Shown here: positions 1 to 10,836 of the stretch, piece by piece
Position numbering within the stretch: the stretch's first letter is position 1
How the letters are laid out: every line of letters starts with the position of its first letter
DNA from: Pristionchus mayeri
Taxonomy: Eukaryota > Nematoda > Chromadorea > Rhabditida > Neodiplogasteridae
Assembly (NCBI GenBank): GCA_036245805.1
Contig: BTRK01000004.1
Span: 42,062,907-42,126,906 of the forward strand
Direction of reading: 5' to 3'
DNA: 64,000 nucleotides
Made by a program: the position numbers and the translations under genes
The notes under the pieces: model-generated
What the model saw: only the letters and a program-made list of their open reading frames with translations
Databases searched by the model: none
What the model was told of the DNA's origin: nothing

Positions 1-1856
1 TCATCTAAGCAGCCGTTCAAGGAGACCATGTCGACCTTTCCCATACACCTTCGCAGTGAGATGAGTTGGTCTGGCCCCTCATTGATGAAATATGGGAGTC
101 GATGAACCTGTACAAAGATCAGAATTTAAAAATTAACCAAAATTTTACATTTACTCTATTTTTTCTCTGTGAAAATTGAATCAGTTCTGACAAGGATCGA
201 TGAGATTCCATTCGGCTTGTCTCGTCTGATTCTCTTTCGTTCTGAGGGAGATAAATTTTGCTTGAGACGCAGTTCAAAGAGATCCGCGTGGTGTGGAAGA
301 ATGTGCATCGAAATTCGAAGATCCTAAAATGAATAAAGCTTGAAGACCATGTATCGGGGTAACGCCCTAACCGTAAGGGTGCACAATTTTTACGTTTTCG
401 AAAATTGTACGACGTCATTCAGACATAAACGGAACGGAAAAATACAATTTAAATATAAATATCTTGCCTCTCTTATAACCGCTCCGCTAATCTCAAATTT
501 GTGGACGAGATTCGTTTGGCTGATGTAAACGTTAGCAGCATGTTTTAAAACCTTCGATGTCTAAAATTGTGAACGTAAATTGAGCAAACTTTATGTTCAA
601 TATTAGTACATAATCGGCCCGTTTAAAGAAGTAGTGTCAGCAAAGTTACACTTTTGACGCTGTCATAACAATGGCCTAGCCCACCATCCAAAGACCATAA
701 TGCGAGATAAGAGAGTTGGCAAACACCGGTTGATAGCTCACTGGTAGAGCAGCCGCCATGTGATAGGTAGGTTGCAGGTTCGATTCCCGCAAAATGTTTT
801 TGACAGATCGTCAAGATATTTTAATTCCCGCAAGTCCCTTCCCTACAAGCCTCCTTTGGCATCCAACCAAATAATGATAACTCATTTCAAAATATAAATA
901 TGAATGTGAATTTTTCAGAATCTCGTTGGGTTGTGCAAAGCCAGGTCATGGTTATGACAGCGTCAAAAGTTGACAGCGTCACATCTTTGCTGACACTCCT
1001 TCTTTAATCTGTCAGAGATGTGCGAGAAAAGTTGCGTAAAAAGTTCGCGAACTTCTGAGGTGCGTAAAAAATGTTACCTCACAAAAAATACCGAGCTTTA
1101 TTCGATTAATTTATTATTTTATTTATCGTCCACCAGAAGGGCGCTTCGTCAATTGTAGAATGTTCGAGAATATATAGAAAATATCGACATGATATGGGTA
1201 GGGGAGAACGTTTTTATCAAACCAGTTCGAAGAAAAGTTCACGAACTTTTCAACGAGCTCGATGAAAAAGGTCGATGAAAATCTGCGAGAAAAGTCAGAG
1301 AAAGGCGAGATAGCTTGCATTTCGGAGAGCGGGAAAAGTAAGTAAACAATCACAGCTTTTTTAAAATTTTCATCGACCTTTTTCATCGAGCTCGATGAAA
1401 AGTTCGTGAACTTTTCTTCGAACTGGTTTGATAAAAACGTTCTCCCCTTCCCATACCATTTCTTTATTTTCTATAAATTCTCGAACACTCTGCAATTGAT
1501 GAAGCGCCCTTGTGGTGGGCGATACATAAAATAATAAATAAACTAAATAAAGCTCGGTATTTTAAAGAGAAACAGTTTTACGCACATAAGAAGTTCGCGA
1601 ACTTTTTACACCGCTTTTCCCGCACATTTCTGATAGATTAAACGGGTCGAATGTAAAAATCATGAATGCAAACCAATCGAAGATAATGCACAGCCTCCGG
1701 AACATAGTTAATGATCGCACAAAGTAGTTCTCCTGGCAAGCACTCGATCGCGGATATATCTAGAAGTGGAAATAGTGGCTCAACTCTTCTTTCTATGCCT
1801 TGATATCTTTGAAAAATATTCAAAAGTCTATTATGTCGATGGAATGATTCGTTCAC
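1..1856 (-). CDS. F-box-like gene, partial, 3' part beyond left edge
   Basis: Proposed exon 1 (1674-1856, 61 codons) ends in an F-box-like helix region, ISAIECLPGELLCAIINYVP, followed by a GTTTGC donor. Further minus-strand exon candidates match the other F-box genes of this window: about 468-560 (VYISQTNLVHKFEISG, like exon 2 of the 47.5 kb gene), about 170-310 (ADLFELRLK, nearly identical to the copy at 28.0 kb) and 1-107 (DQLISLRRCMGKVDM, like the DQLRVYIGG exon at 46.7 kb). F-box proteins recruit substrates to SCF ubiquitin ligases; nematode families of this type are large and fast-evolving. The first intron carries a foldback element with a second element inside it. The gene runs off the window, so completeness is unknown. 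Exon edges other than exon 1 are uncertain, and a decayed copy is possible. Confidence 0.5.
623..1007. mobile_element. TTAA-flanked TIR element with tRNA-like core, copy 1 (nested)
   Basis: Flanked by TTAA on both sides (623-626 and 1004-1007). Terminal inverted repeats read AGAAGTAGTGTCAGCAAAG on the left and, on the other strand at the right, AGAAGGAGTGTCAGCAAAG; a subterminal TTGACGCTGTCATAAC block is also inverted at 950-975. Removing it with one TTAA restores the GTTTAATCTGTCAG end of the surrounding foldback, so it inserted later. A tRNA-like stretch lies at about 728-790. TTAA target choice is typical of piggyBac-class elements; no transposase is encoded. Confidence 0.8.
728..790 (+). 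other. tRNA-like sequence (A and B boxes) inside TTAA element copy 1
   Basis: Contains a D-arm/A-box-like TAGCTCACTGGTAGAGCA and a T-arm/B-box-like GGTTCGATTCCCGC with near-tRNA spacing. The acceptor stem does not close, so it is not a functional tRNA but could keep a pol III promoter. The same position in the second element (16966-17035) holds a related sequence. Confidence 0.6.
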
Positions 1857-3149
1857 TTTAAAGAAATAAAAAAATAAGAAACAATCACATACCTGCGCAG
1901 CTTGCCGTTACTCGCTCCATGCCGCCTTTTGCTTCAGTGACGCACGAGAGAGTGATAAACAGATAACAAGAGCTGAGAAACACGCTTTGCACTCGTCCGA
2001 AATGTTCATCAAAAAGGGAGAGTATTGACCAAACTAGGATCGTATCACAAGAAACTACTTTGATTGCGTTATTTCTCGTCTAGAGAGCAAGCCGAAAGAC
2101 AGACATAATTTCTTGCGATAAAAAGTAAACATTAAATGATGGGAGAAACGCCATGGGAGAATCACGCCTTATTTCCAGCCGAAATGCTTATCAAAGAGTG
2201 AAATGGAGGCTAAAATAAGAGAAACTGTGGACGAAACAGCTGTTATGCAATCGCCATGGGGACTCCCCCGCAGAGTGGGAGGGAGAGAGAGGGGGGGGGG
2301 GTGACGAACGAGAACAGGGTACACAAGGAGAGACTAGAAAGACACATATGAGGTGGCAGGGATGGATAGAGGAGCATGGACGACGAAGTGGGTGGCGAGA
2401 CGGAGAGGACGACGAGAAAGAGGGTATACCAGTAGAGGGAGAAGGAAAGCGAGAAAGGGAGGAAGCAACAGCAGAGAGCGAGAGGGCGATGAGTCACGCT
2501 TGCTCACTAGAAGAACCGCGCACAAATCGCATAGCTCTTTGTAGCCGTTTTGATGTGATGTTACATTCTTTCATTACAATTTCCTAGCTTTCCCCAACGT
2601 AAGAGATTATAAAATTTTCACGTGTCTATCTCCGCGCTGAACTGACTTTTCGCAACTTTGCATTTTACCACTCATGGACATCATGCGAAATTGCTCAGGG
2701 AAAGTGCGAGAGAGCGTGCGATGCGAGAGAGTGACCATTGCGTTTCTCTAACCGCGCGCGGTTTGCTGAACCTCCTCCTATCAATAGATCGGAAGCGAAT
2801 GAAAGCAGTTTTTTTTTGACACATTGGTGATCTGCTTGTGCGCTCGATTTGCTTCGGTTCTCTCAAAGTGAATACTCATGAATGGTTTTCCGAAATTAAT
2901 ACTGATAGTTATTTCTTTAAGTTGCTTTGTATTTTAAATTATATTATTTTCTTGCTCAATTCTGAGAAATAACCAAGATAAATGGTTATATAACTCGACC
3001 ATTTATAGCTAACACATATTGACGGTAGCACTTTCCCGCGCTCGGCTGATCGTCATTTCAGTTATTATAATAAATTTTGAGTAATATTCATAGACCGCGT
3101 TTGCTATTGAGTGTCATTATTTATCGTCATAAGCTGTTAACTCTGCCGC
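1857..3149. other. Intergenic region with purine-rich tract
   Basis: Lies upstream of the left F-box gene and downstream of the astacin stop. No exon with family resemblance was seen. About 2265-2480 is strongly GA-rich (including a run of about ten G near 2292), giving long but unconvincing open frames on both strands. Confidence 0.5.
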
Positions 3150-5811
3150 TTATACGACTCGGAGAGAGATGTCGGCGTAGAACTTATATTCGTTATCCAC
3201 GTACACCCAAATGAGCATCACGTTGGACTCGGAAACGATAGGCTTGATGCGCGAGTTTGCACAGAATCTAAGTGTTAGCAAATTTTAATTATTCAGCATC
3301 TAAAAAAAACCATATTACAGATAATCACTCAAGTGCTACTGTTGTGAGGTCGGGAGGGGGGGGGTTGAGAACGATTTGTGTTGTGAACATGTTAAATACC
3401 TGAATCCAGGCTTGCGAGTGTCCATGTGAGGAATGATTTCCATTCCAATCGAAATGCACCTCGACCATAACACCCTAGAATTAGTTCATACCAATTCATC
3501 AGTCTGTCCGTAGGTCACTTACTCTCCAACCCTAGTCACTCTAGCCTCAATTCTCTTGCCGGCAGGGGCCTTAACATTATTGATTACTATTTTCTTTGAA
3601 CAAAATCAAACCTGGAAGATATGGAGTTTCTCTCGGAATCCACTATTGACTCCATCTCCAATGTCGACACGGAGGTTCTTAGGTCCAGATATACTGACGA
3701 TCTGGGCATCCGAGGGCTGATCCGAGGGATATCAAAGATCAGGAAAAAGGAGGGGAAGGAATACGGTAAATACCGTACCCTCCTTTCGCAGTTGGTTCCC
3801 GCCCATCCTCGGGGGCAGAAGCACTTGTTGCAGTCTGTTCCGTCTTGAACTCCGTTGTTCTCGCACGAAATACGGTTCAGACACTTGTCTGGAACAATGA
3901 TTGAATCGTGATTATTGATTAGTAGATCATCGTACCAGTGCACTTGTACATCTTGTTGACGAGGAGAGTATCGTAGAAGGTCGCACGAGGCGCCTCCATC
4001 GAGTACTGGTACTGCGAGTAGGTGGGCTTTGCGTAGATCGTGGGACGGTTTGTGTCGATGGCAAAACTGGAAGATCAAATATCAAAGATCAATTTGAGAT
4101 CGAATCCAAAGAATCTCTTACGCCTTCTCGTAGTAGTGTTGCATTGATCCGAACTCGTAGGGTATACCGTAGGTCGACAGAAGACCGTAGTAAGGAGGGT
4201 CATGCAATGGATCGGTGGCTACAGTAGATATCGATTGCTTACTTTCATGAAGTTGTGTTCCATTCCCTTCTTGATGTTGGCAGTGTCAATGGCGACGTAG
4301 CTGATTAATAAATGTATATATAAATATTGATTACTTGTCTCGATCGGGTCTCGATTGGACGTGAAGAGTTCCGAACGTGTGCTGAAGTTCGTGAGCTACG
4401 AATGATACCTTTGCAGTTATCTATTTATTAGAGATCAGAGATCAAGTTGAACCGAGAAGCATCCGGGTGCGAGGTTGACGGTCTGCTTTACTCCGATCAT
4501 TCCCACGGAAGAAGAACATCCAGCGGAGTTGTGGTTGAAGGAGACACTGTAACTGTGGTGTTCCATAAATGGCTATAGGTAAATAATGAAATGATTGAAA
4601 AAAGGAGGAGTAAACTCAAAATTCAATTGTTGAAGCTATAATAAGGACTGCCTAGAGCTCCACAACGATAAGAAGTTCCGAAATTTGCGTTTGCAATTGC
4701 TCCTCCTTTAAGTTACAGTCGCTAGAACACATTTTGAGAATACTTACACAGCTTGATCACCCAATGTCACGGGGCGGAATTTCACGCACGTCCTCTGCTG
4801 CCAGTACGTCAAAGAGTCATTGATGATCTGCTTCTTGTCATTGGCTGGAATATCGATTTAAAAAAAAAATACAAACTCAAAATTATTTTTGAAACTCACG
4901 GAACCCGGGCTCGAAGGTGTAGGGAATCACGGGAGCTCCCATGGGCCTCCACAGTTTAATGGCTTCCGAAAGGGCCTGAAACAAACGATCCTCGACCTCC
5001 CGCGATTGATATGTAATCTACAATTTCCACTGCCTACCTGACGTCTCTGCATCGGATTCGCCAGATCCTTGTCGAGCGCGACCTTCCACTGCTCGCTTAA
5101 AGGGGTGCTCCGGAGAATGTTCAGTCACCCATAGTGATAACGAGGATGTTATAGAGCTCACTCACCCGATAAGAAATAACTTTGTACGAAGTTCCACAGA
5201 CGCCTCTAAGGCTATTTACATGCGCGTGAAGTTGATTGAAAGCGCAGGGTCGCGCCTGGTTGCTTTATGTTTCACTCGGTCTACTTAGTTACCGCATCCT
5301 GCTAGGGGTAAATTCGCTACAGTTATCCACTGAGAGCGCAGAATGTTCGTGGTGGGACTCCGTAACACTAATTCCCCGGAGCACTCCTTTAATTACCCTA
5401 ATTGGTTGTTAATTATGCTAATTGTTCATACGGAGTGAGCACAATGTCTCCCTGGAATAGGTCCTTCGCCAGATATCCATTTATCTCCAGTTCCGATATG
5501 AGAGTGCCATTAGCCGGGCAGGAAGCTGCGTAGAGCGAGCGCAGTTTTTTTAGCTGCAAAATCAGCCCGGCCCCCCGAAATCAAACCTCGGCTTGAACCT
5601 CCTCAGTATCGAATTCATCCTCTACTCCTTTCGATTGCTCTTGTAGGAGCTGCGGTGTCATGAAATTATGGGGAGAGTAAGGCAGCAACTTTCAAACCTT
5701 GTGAATACTCTCCAAATCTAGGCATTCATTTGCCAGCTCGATCTCGTAATCACCTAGCGGTGATCCGACTATAGACGAACAGAGCAGGAAAAGAAACAAT
5801 AGAGAGATCAT
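3150..5811 (-). CDS. Astacin metalloprotease (M12A) with EGF-like and CUB domains; one suspicious junction
   Basis: Secreted zinc protease of the nematode NAS type. Proposed exons: 5698-5811 (signal peptide MISLLFLFLLCSSIVG), 5587-5649, 5432-5553, 5038-5095, 4900-4975, 4748-4844, 4453-4546, 4335-4408, 4243-4300, 4122-4218, 3936-4066, 3779-3888, 3612-3716, 3523-3569, 3400-3474, 3150-3267. Order: prodomain, catalytic domain with zinc motif HELQHTFGTLH followed by SRPDRD, Met-turn-like FGSMQHYY, EGF module CENNGVQDGTDCNKCFC, then a CUB-like end. Phases agree at all junctions except exon 9/10, where only 24 bp (GTAAGC...TGTAG) separate the exons and the frame is off by one: a pseudogene lesion, a sequencing error or an atypical intron. 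Intron 3 holds a 296 bp TTAA MITE touching the acceptor. Exon 1 and upstream DNA are repeated to 9069. Confidence 0.85.
4600..4712. repeat. Short inverted-repeat element in astacin intron
   Basis: Ends are inverted: AAAAGGAGGAGTAAACTC on the left and, at the right, GCAATTGCTCCTCCTTTAA. The internal piece GAGCTCCACAACGATAAGAA recurs in modified form near 30847 (GATCTCCACAACGATATGAA). No coding capacity; lies in the intron before the exon starting at 4546. Confidence 0.45.
5097..5392. mobile_element. 296 bp TTAA MITE, copy 1, in astacin intron 3
   Basis: Flanked by TTAA (5097-5100 and 5389-5392). Inverted ends AGGGGTGCTCCGGAGAAT and, at the right, ATTCCCCGGAGCACTCCT. A second copy of the same length lies at 29345-29640 in opposite orientation. 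Read along the gene, the insertion directly abuts the acceptor of intron 3: the retained TTAA plus the next G supplies the TTAAG acceptor. Confidence 0.85.
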
Positions 5812-8800
5812 GACTGAATGAAGGAATTGAAGGTACGTGAGAGAATTGCGGAATTACCTTGGCGGGGCGATTGATTGACCAGTGAATGAAGTGCTCTTGT
5901 TTGAAAGCTGTGGTATTTTACAGGGTGGCTGATAAATATTGCGTCCACCTTTTGAATAATATCTCGCAAACAAATAAAAGGATAATTATCATATTGCGTT
6001 TGAATATATATCAGTACCGTGCAAAACAATTACTAGACGCAGGCTTCATGGTATCGATTGGCCTCTTAGCATGGAGGCAAAAAGTAGTCTACATTTTTAC
6101 TCAATGCGCCGTTCACATTTTTCGATATATAAAATGATCTCAATGTCCATCGAAATTGCAACCGAGGTGAATATGAAGAGTAACCCTTCCACTAAGTGAT
6201 AATCTTGTCAAATGCGATATAGGGTCTCTGAAAACAGAGAGAGATAAATTTGATGACTTTCATTCACGCATATTCAAAAAACTCACTTTTCGTAATTTCT
6301 TATTCTGAATGTTGATACCGCCGTATAATGTTGCATAGCTATTAACAGAGTCGAGTTATGAAATATTGTTGCATCAAATTGAATGTAAACGTTGAATTAA
6401 TGGTAGAAGTAGGCACCTCAATATATCGCTAAAAGCGGCGCTTCGCAGCATTTCGCAACTTATTCTGGTTCCGAATCAATATGCCCAAGCAAATGGAATG
6501 CATTTTCACAATAAAGAATGATGGAGTATCATGTATAAAATAGAACAATTCCAATAGCTAATGTGTTCGAAGAATGCGGCTTCGAAATATTATTATTTTT
6601 TATAGAGCGCCGTTCATAATGAAATAATTTTAAAGCATTTCTGAGAAAGTTCCGAGGCTCATAATATAATTGATCACATATTTATAAGTGTAAATGGTTG
6701 TTCTTATTAGGAATAAATGGATGAGTCCTGTATCTAATTCCTTGCTGTAAGGCGGCATAAACTAAACTACTAAATTGAATGTAAACGTTGAATTAATGGT
6801 AGAAGTAGGCACCTCAATATATCGCTAAAAGCGGCGCTTCGCAGCATTTCGCAACTTATTCTGGTTCCGAATCAATATGCCCAAGCAAATGGAATCTCGT
6901 AATCACCTAGCGGTGATCCGACTATAGACGAACAGAGCAGGAAAAGAAACAATAGAGAGATCATGACTGAATGAAGGAATTGAAGGTACGTGAGAGAATT
7001 GCGGAATTACCTTGGCGGGGCGATTGATTGACCAGTGAATGAAGTGCTCTTGTTTGAAAGCTGTGGTATTTTACAGGGTGGCTGATAAATATTGCGTCCA
7101 CCTTTTGAATAATATCTCGCAAACAAATAAAAGGATAATTATCATATTGCGTTTGAATATATATCAGTACCGTGCAAAACAATTACTAGACGCAGGCTTC
7201 ATGGTATCGATTGGCCTCTTAGCATGGAGGCAAAAAGTAGTCTACATTTTTACTCAATGCGCCGTTCACATTTTTCGATATATAAAATGATCTCAATGTC
7301 CATCGAAATTGCAACCGAGGTGAATATGAAGAGTAACCCTTCCACTAAGTGATAATCTTGTCAAATGCGATATAGGGTCTCTGAAAACAGAGAGAGATAA
7401 ATTTGATGACTTTCATTCACGCATATTCAAAAAACTCACTTTTCGTAATTTCTTATTCTGAATGTTGATACCGCCGTATAATGTTGCATAGCTATTAACA
7501 GAGTCGAGTTATGAAATATTGTTGCATCAAATTGAATGTAAACGTTGAATTAATGGTAGAAGTAGGCACCTCAATATATCGCTAAAAGCGGCGCTTCGCA
7601 GCATTTCGCAACTTATTCTGGTTCCGAATCAATATGCCCAAGCAAATGGAATGCATTTTCACAATAAAGAATGATGGAGTATCATGTATAAAATAGAACA
7701 ATTCCAATAGCTAATGTGTTCGAAGAATGCGGCTTCGAAATATTATTATTTTTTATAGAGCGCCGTTCATAATGAAATAATTTTAAAGCATTTCTGAGAA
7801 AGTTCCGAGGCTCATAATATAATTGATCACATATTTATAAGTGTAAATGGTTGTTCTTATTAGGAATAAATGGATGAGTCCTGTATCTAATTCCTTGCTG
7901 TAAGGCGGCATAAACTAAACTACTAAATTGAATGTAAACGTTGAATTAATGGTAGAAGTAGGCACCTCAATATATCGCTAAAAGCGGCGCTTCGCAGCAT
8001 TTCGCAACTTATTCTGGTTCCGAATCAATATGCCCAAGCAAATGGAATCTCGTAATCACCTAGCGGTGATCCGACTATAGACGAACAGAGCAGGAAAAGA
8101 AACAATAGAGAGATCATGACTGAATGAAGGAATTGAAGGTACGTGAGAGAATTGCGGAATTACCTTGGCGGGGCGATTGATTGACCAGTGAATGAAGTGC
8201 TCTTGTTTGAAAGCTGTGGTATTTTACAGGGTGGCTGATAAATATTGCGTCCACCTTTTGAATAATATCTCGCAAACAAATAAAAGGATAATTATCATAT
8301 TGCGTTTGAATATATATCAGTACCGTGCAAAACAATTACTAGACGCAGGCTTCATGGTATCGATTGGCCTCTTAGCATGGAGGCAAAAAGTAGTCTACAT
8401 TTTTACTCAATGCGCCGTTCACATTTTTCGATATATAAAATGATCTCAATGTCCATCGAAATTGCAACCGAGGTGAATATGAAGAGTAACCCTTCCACTA
8501 AGTGATAATCTTGTCAAATGCGATATAGGGTCTCTGAAAACAGAGAGAGATAAATTTGATGACTTTCATTCACGCATATTCAAAAAACTCACTTTTCGTA
8601 ATTTCTTATTCTGAATGTTGATACCGCCGTATAATGTTGCATAGCTATTAACAGAGTCGAGTTATGAAATATTGTTGCATCAAATTGAATGTAAACGTTG
8701 AATTAATGGTAGAAGTAGGCACCTCAATATATCGCTAAAAGCGGCGCTTCGCAGCATTTCGCAACTTATTCTGGTTCCGAATCAATATGCCCAAGCAAAT

Positions 8801-9069
8801 GGAATGCATTTTCACAATAAAGAATGATGGAGTATCATGTATAAAATAGAACAATTCCAATAGCTAATGTGTTCGAAGAATGCGGCTTCGAAATATTATT
8901 ATTTTTTATAGAGCGCCGTTCATAATGAAATAATTTTAAAGCATTTCTGAGAAAGTTCCGAGGCTCATAATATAATTGATCACATATTTATAAGTGTAAA
9001 TGGTTGTTCTTATTAGGAATAAATGGATGAGTCCTGTATCTAATTCCTTGCTGTAAGGCGGCATAAACT
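5743..9069. repeat. Tandem array, three units of about 1153 bp, carrying the astacin first exon
   Basis: Units begin at about 5743, 6896 and 8049; the third ends at 9069. No difference between units was noticed by eye. Each contains the start codon and first 22 or so codons of the astacin (minus-strand start codons at 5811, 6964 and 8117) plus about 1 kb of upstream DNA. Each internal junction carries an extra copy of a 120 bp internal segment (6375-6498 repeated at 6770-6893), so the duplication is not a simple tandem copy. Only the unit next to the gene reads into exon 2. Confidence 0.95.
5812..6894 (-). promoter_or_regulatory. Astacin upstream region, gene-proximal copy
   Basis: DNA directly upstream of the start codon at 5811 on the gene strand; repeated at 6965 and 8118 onward. 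No acceptor-like TTCAG immediately precedes the start codon. A promoter function is inferred only from position; no specific factor site is claimed. Confidence 0.4.
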
Positions 9070-10834
9070 ATCAGATACGTTTATGTGCCCAGAAAAGTCC
9101 CAATTCCAAAACAAAATATTTCAGAAGTGATAACTCTTGAAATACTTGAACAATCCAGATAATATTTATAGGCTAATAACTTTTGTCCCTTACCAACATA
9201 GTTACCAAATTTGATGCAATGGTGCCTACAGAGAATGGAGATTGAGAAACAAGAAAAGTGGCGCAATATTTATCCCTGTATAGTCAATTTCTGCCAAAAG
9301 ATCAATCATATCTGTCGTTTGCTACTACCCATGATCTCTGATATAATTTCAGCGAGAATAATTGAGAAACAATTCATACATGAGAGATTGAGCGTTTCAT
9401 GTAGCTGAATCGTGAATGCATGTTTCGTTTGCTCAGGTGCAGTCTTCTATCCTAACTTCATCATATCGACATTTTGTGTCTGCGGAAAGGTGATCAATGG
9501 TCATAGATGAAGCATGTTAAAAGCGTAAATTGAAATACTTGGGGCCAGATTGCTAGAAAATCTTCGTAAACAGTACTAACAACACCGATTGCCAATTCCT
9601 GACAGCATTTTTCGAGTCTCGTTACTTTTTCACGAATAGGGGGCCACTATAGGAGATTCAAATCACAAATAGGATACGTACAGAGTCCTCTATGGACCTA
9701 CAAAATTTTACTTCTTTTGAATATTCATATGTTTCAAAATAAAGTATATTTCGATCTATTTTATAAAACCCAATTAAGCAACTCAGCAGATACAAAACAT
9801 CCCTTGATGAGTATCTCTCAAACTATCAGTGGTGTGCTATTTTACATTCCATTTTCCCACGAATGTTTGCCGACATACACAGGCTTTTCCCGATAAATCA
9901 ATGGTTGTAATGTTGAGAATCATTCGATCGTGCACCGTCTTCTTCCTATCCTAATCTCCTATACACCTCTTCTCTTTTCCTCGCACTCCCGGCTGTGGCC
10001 AACGGCGAAGAGCTTGACATTCTTGCTTGCTATTCAATAATTATGCAGGATATTGAAATTTGGTGAACTACTTCACGGGATTTCCTCGTGACTGCCGCTC
10101 CATAAGGCCTTGTGCAAATGCGTTACACTCTTAGCAAGGAATAGGTGGATAACTTTTTATAGAATTCACAATTTAATTGTCATTGTGGTAGGTAGTTAAT
10201 GCGTTTCTAGCAACTCTAAAAATCAACTTGATTTTCAGTTCTCGAGGATGCCCGCAGTGACTTGTGAATTGCATCGCAATGCTCATAATTCGGATTATAC
10301 TTTGATGATATGCTTTGTGTAAAATTTTGAAATACATATTTCGAAAGAGCATTTTCATCGGATGACTATAGTTAGCAGGGCAAACAAAACATTGCGTAAG
10401 CAGAAAGCAATCCAGTCATCGTTATCGTGATCGACTCGCGCCCATAGGCAGAAACAAAGATGTGGATGTAGGAAAAGGGGGTTTGTGTATTTTTATAACT
10501 GGATCTGGAGCTAAGTCATCTCATCGTTTGATCGTTTCCATTCATCGTTTCAAAAGTGGAGGAATGAGTACGATGAGGTGTCATGAATGGAGTGGAGTAA
10601 ACATGGATAACCATTGATGAGTTTGCCCAAGACATTAGAAGTTCCGGTTTAAAATGGACGATTCCTTCCCAATGTGTTCCTCTTACATTTCTCACTCTGC
10701 TTGTTCACTTTAAAATATTGAATTTTCAAAGCTAATTAAATTAATTCATGTCATTCAACTCTTCATGACCTGATTGTGGGCAAAATGAGGGGTTTTTTAG
10801 ACGTTCCAAGTATTTAATTTTACCATTTAGGCTG
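9070..10834. other. Non-coding interval
   Basis: No convincing exon seen. About 10225-10385 resembles 30325-30440 (shared GGATGCCCGCAGTGACTT and GTGTAAAATTTTGAAAT blocks), marking a dispersed repeat. The remainder is AT-rich unique-looking sequence. Confidence 0.5.
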
Positions 10835-10836
10835 TC

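Larger units (their letters stand above)
612..1652. mobile_element. Foldback (long inverted repeat) element, family FB1, copy 1
   Basis: The two ends are inverted copies: left CGGCCCGTTTAA..., then CTGTCAGAGATGTGCGAG from 1009; right end ...CGCACATTTCTGATAG and TTAAACGGG up to about 1650. The inverted symmetry continues inward (matching AGTTCGCGAACTT and GAAGTTCACGAACTTTTC blocks) to a centre near 1330. No transposase frame is present. A second family member with the same ends lies at 23829-25018. The left arm is interrupted at 623-1007 by another element. It sits in an intron of the F-box gene. Confidence 0.8.

Noticed and set aside
2243..2587. Overlapping open frames on both strands
   Set aside because: Low-complexity GA-rich tract, rich in Arg/Glu/Gly or Ser/Leu/Pro by composition only.
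5886..8443. Three identical 83-codon plus-strand frames
   Set aside because: They lie opposite the astacin upstream region and are identical because the whole 1153 bp unit is repeated.
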